The notes beneath the pieces are model-generated. The model saw only the letters and a program-made list of their open reading frames with translations, had not been told where the DNA came from and did no database searches. Positions 61,430 through 64,000 of a stretch of DNA of 64,000 nt are shown piece after piece. A program made the position numbers and the translations under genes. How positions within the stretch are numbered: position 1 is the first letter of the stretch; each line of letters starts with the position of its first letter. Source of the stretch: Rhynchospora pubera (taxonomy: Eukaryota; Streptophyta; Magnoliopsida; Poales; Cyperaceae); the NCBI GenBank assembly GCA_028095005.1, contig CM051461.1:167344144-167408143 (forward strand), in the 5' to 3' direction.

Positions 61430-63400
61430 AGATTTCGGCCCTAGAGTTTTTGTCTAGCTGTGTAAGCGAGGGGAGAGGAAAAGGAAGAAAGGGATAGGAA
61501 TGCATAGCTATTACATCTCCAGATTGTGTGTCATATATAATGTGGCTATAGAATTTTAATAGGAACCTTACATTAATGTCATAATGTGTAGCTTCTGAAG
61601 CAAATTTTCAGTTACTACAGCGAATAAACACAAACATATGAACATCTATTGTTATAGTAATATACATGTTGCACCAGTATACCTAGTCAGGGGTTATAAA
61701 CTTACAACCGTACCAGTACAAACGGAGGTATAAGCAAGTATCCAAATAAATAAAGAAAAACTAAATACTAGACAAGAAATTTAAGGTTTATTAATTTCAG
61801 CCACTAAAATACAACTCAAATAGTATATGCAAAAGAAGCAAGAGAACCCAAAAAGAGAAACGATTCAGAAATTGGAGCACCAAGCTGGGTAATTGAACTG
61901 TTATTGGGATCATGAGAACACAGTCATGGTTAATATACTTGATCAATACCTGTCAAAGTGAAATCCAGGGGAGGACCTGATTCAGAAGCCATTGCAATTC
62001 AGAAGCCATTGTAAGAAGCTTTAGGAATTATTTTAAGAGACATGTTTTCGATATGGTATCTCGACGAACTATAAATGGTGAGAGAAATGTTCTGAAATAT
62101 ATCAAAATACAATATCTCAGGAAAAAGACAAATTTAGTTAGGAAACTACATAATAGTGAAGTTTACCATTGAAAGAAGGAAGAAAGTGAAAAAATTACCT
62201 AGCAATATTCCTTCCATCCGAAGATACTCGGGGCTTGTTCCATGTTCCAACCTAATTTGAACTAATTCAAGAAGAAAGGCTGATTCAACCTTTTTTTACT
62301 ACACAAAACCTCGGAAAGAAACTGAGTTTACCCTACTCCATCTACCTATATTTAGCAAATAGAGAGGCACTGATATTAAACCCTGTTTCTGATAAATTTA
62401 GCTAAGATGATCAATTTACCTCATGGTCTTGTCTATTTTCGAACGAACCAAACCAACTTGCACATTACGGAGATAGTAAATAGCCTTTGGTCGGGTTGCT
62501 GTTGCTTTGTCAACATGATCAGTCATAAACAACAAAATGCAGGAAACTGTTTATGAATTGAAAGCAAATAACTAGAGCATCTTGATAAAGGACCTTTTCT
62601 ATGTTTTAGGCAGGACAAATTTGGGATTCAATGGTTAAAGCCAAATCTAATTTCCACTCGGAAGTTTTAAAAAAGTTTTATAGGCAAGGTTATTTTCCAA
62701 TTATATCTTATCACTTTATTAATTATTTGCATGCAATTTCTTTACAGAATGACAATCAAATTCACTACAATTTCATTATATTGAAAACATGCACATGCTA
62801 AAATATAAAAGATAACAATAAATTAATCAAATTACCATGTAAAAGAAAATATTTATTTGGCATATGACAAAGAGACAGAAATAGTTTAATATTATATAAA
62901 ACTTATTTTGACAGGAATAATCTCCCTTTTGGTAAACTTATTCACAGGATTATAGGAAAATTGAAAAAAAAAGGCTACGCCATTTTTCAAACATGTTTCG
63001 TTTTTTTTATTTCTTTTCAAATGAAAATATCAATGAGCACTTTAGAGAACTGCGCTGCCAAATGAGGGTCTCCCTTTCAGCCTGGCTTAACTTTGGTAAA
63101 GCCATGCTGTGAAAGATGAGTTGATAAGGGCTACTTTTGAAATATGTCAAATCTATCTAATAACTGAATTTGTATTGTGTTCCTCTCTTCATAGCCTAAT
63201 TACCAAAGAACATACATTTAACTGATAGCAAAAAATTCTAAAATAACTGACCATGAACAAGACAGAGATTCAGCAACCAATCTAGTACTAACCTATCCAC
63301 AAACACACCATGAAACATAAACCAAACAATTCCAAAGCTATTTTAAACCAACAAAAAGTCAAAAGAATACAGAAAAAGAAAAGATAACATCCTGATTTCC
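61430..63400. other. Spacer between the TRB and SKP1-like genes
   Basis: Mostly featureless. On the minus strand, near 62016-61950, CAATGGCTTCTGAAT occurs twice, each opening a short frame. The second reads MASESGPPLDFTLT and ends at GTATTG, which could be a donor, but no continuation was found. Confidence 0.4.
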
Positions 63401-63403
63401 TAA

Positions 63404-64000
63404 TTAGCTGAACCATTCATACGCCCATTTATTCTCCTCAATCACACATTGCTCCTCCTCAGGCATGAACTCATCAACAATTCCGAAATAATTTCTGACA
63501 TCCTCAATAGGCAGGTTCTTAATAGTGTCTGCTATATATTGGCAGGTGCTATCAAGCATTTCCTTTGCGTCCATGTAATTCGCAGCTAGCACGAAGTCAA
63601 AAAGCAGCTCTCGATCCATCTCATCAAAGAACTTCTTCTTCTCCTGGTCCTTCAACTCCTTTTCATGTTCCCTGGTGAACTCTTCGCCTTCGGAGTGCTC
63701 TGTCCAGAAGCTGATCATGAGAGCCACTACGGGTGCCGAGACAGTCGGCAGAGGTACAAAATTTGAGAACCCATCAGCCATCACAGCTTTCACCATTCCA
63801 GACTGTTCAGCCACAGCTAGAGGCACCTTGAACTCTACACCATCACAACTCTTTAGAATGATCTGGTCGGGTCCAGAGTTTTGGTTTGAGGTCCCATTTG
63901 CAACCCTGGAGTTTTGGTTCGAGGTTCCGTCGGCAACCCCAGAGATTTGGTTCAAGGTTCCACTGACAACCATGGAGTTTTGTTTAAAGGTCCGGGTTAC
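63404..64000 (-). CDS. Divergent SKP1-like protein (SCF ubiquitin ligase adaptor), 5' end may lie outside
   Basis: SKP1 proteins bridge cullin 1 and F-box proteins in SCF ubiquitin ligases. One exon is visible, with its stop at 63404-63406. From the ATG at 63973 it codes 189 residues. The BTB/POZ-like half starts IILKSCDGVEFKVPLAVAEQ. The C-terminal F-box-binding half has LLFDFVLAANYMDAKEMLDS, TCQYIADTIKNLPIEDVRNY, FGIVDEFMPEEEQ and ends ENKWAYEWFS, like the WAFE end of ASK proteins. The N-terminus is odd: an 11-residue repeat (for example ADGTSNQNSRV, ANGTSNQNSGP). The frame stays open past the ATG to the window edge and the repeat continues there, so the true start may lie beyond 64000. It is more divergent than core ASK1/ASK2 and may have a restricted set of F-box partners. 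Confidence 0.85.
   Translation of the reverse strand, partial: VTRTFKQNSMVVSGTLNQISGVADGTSNQNSRVANGTSNQNSGPDQIILKSCDGVEFKVPLAVAEQSGMVKAVMADGFSNFVPLPTVSAPVVALMISFWTEHSEGEEFTREHEKELKDQEKKKFFDEMDRELLFDFVLAANYMDAKEMLDSTCQYIADTIKNLPIEDVRNYFGIVDEFMPEEEQCVIEENKWAYEWFS
63862..63999 (-). repeat. 33-bp coding tandem repeat at the SKP1-like N-terminus
   Basis: About four units of 33 bases run in frame, each with a GGTTCCGTCGGCAACCCCAG-type core and a GAGTTTTGGTTCGAGG-type core on the plus strand. The outermost, at the window edge, is most diverged. It codes the 11-residue repeat GTSNQNS(R/G)VA. Confidence 0.8.

Overview
The window is nuclear DNA from a flowering plant, most likely a eudicot. The genes have many introns with GT-AG borders, the intergenic DNA is AT-rich, and the transposon and SINE types are plant types. 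The species cannot be named from the sequence alone. No rRNA gene, CRISPR array, prokaryotic operon or organellar insert was seen.

Nine protein-coding genes can be built exon by exon. In order they are: mitochondrial ribosomal protein bL35 (minus, 4191-5794); two tandem NPF/POT transporters (plus, 20689-24295 and 25344-28853); V-ATPase subunit H (plus, 30949-36681); a KDPG/KHG-aldolase-like enzyme (plus, 37840-40893); an ARF-family small GTPase (plus, 43373-45741); a plastid-type cupin protein (plus, 48797-49219, intronless); a B3-domain protein (minus, 50145-53629); and a telomere-repeat-binding (TRB/SMH) Myb-H1 protein (minus, 58919-61045). A divergent SKP1-like gene (minus) begins at the right edge (63404-64000).

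The left 20 kb is mostly mobile DNA: Ac-like hAT elements, a SINE, a Tourist-like MITE, and a decayed 9.27-kb Ty1/copia retrotransposon. That retrotransposon carries two solo LTRs of one unrelated 1.6-kb LTR family. More short elements sit between and inside the genes on the right. Many have clear target-site duplications: 3 bp for PIF/Harbinger-type MITEs, 8 bp for hAT elements, 5 bp for copia, 9-13 bp for SINEs.

The most unusual structures are these. (1) A family of short Ac/hAT-like elements is filled with AAACGG/GGAACGG-type repeats, the hexamer that Ac transposase is known to bind. (2) A nested pair of hAT elements lies just upstream of the cupin gene; the inner one split the target-site duplication of the outer one, and it carries a different repeat (ACTCG). 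(3) The two NPF copies act as each other's empty-site control for MITE insertion, and both lack the Arg/Lys of the ExxE[R/K] motif. (4) A telo-box lies in the promoter of a telo-box-binding TRB gene. (5) The SKP1-like protein has an N-terminal 11-residue tandem repeat.

The genes do not form one pathway. They are housekeeping genes (mitochondrial translation, vacuolar acidification, vesicle traffic, carbon metabolism, chromatin and telomere binding, ubiquitin ligase adaptor) set in a transposon-rich background.
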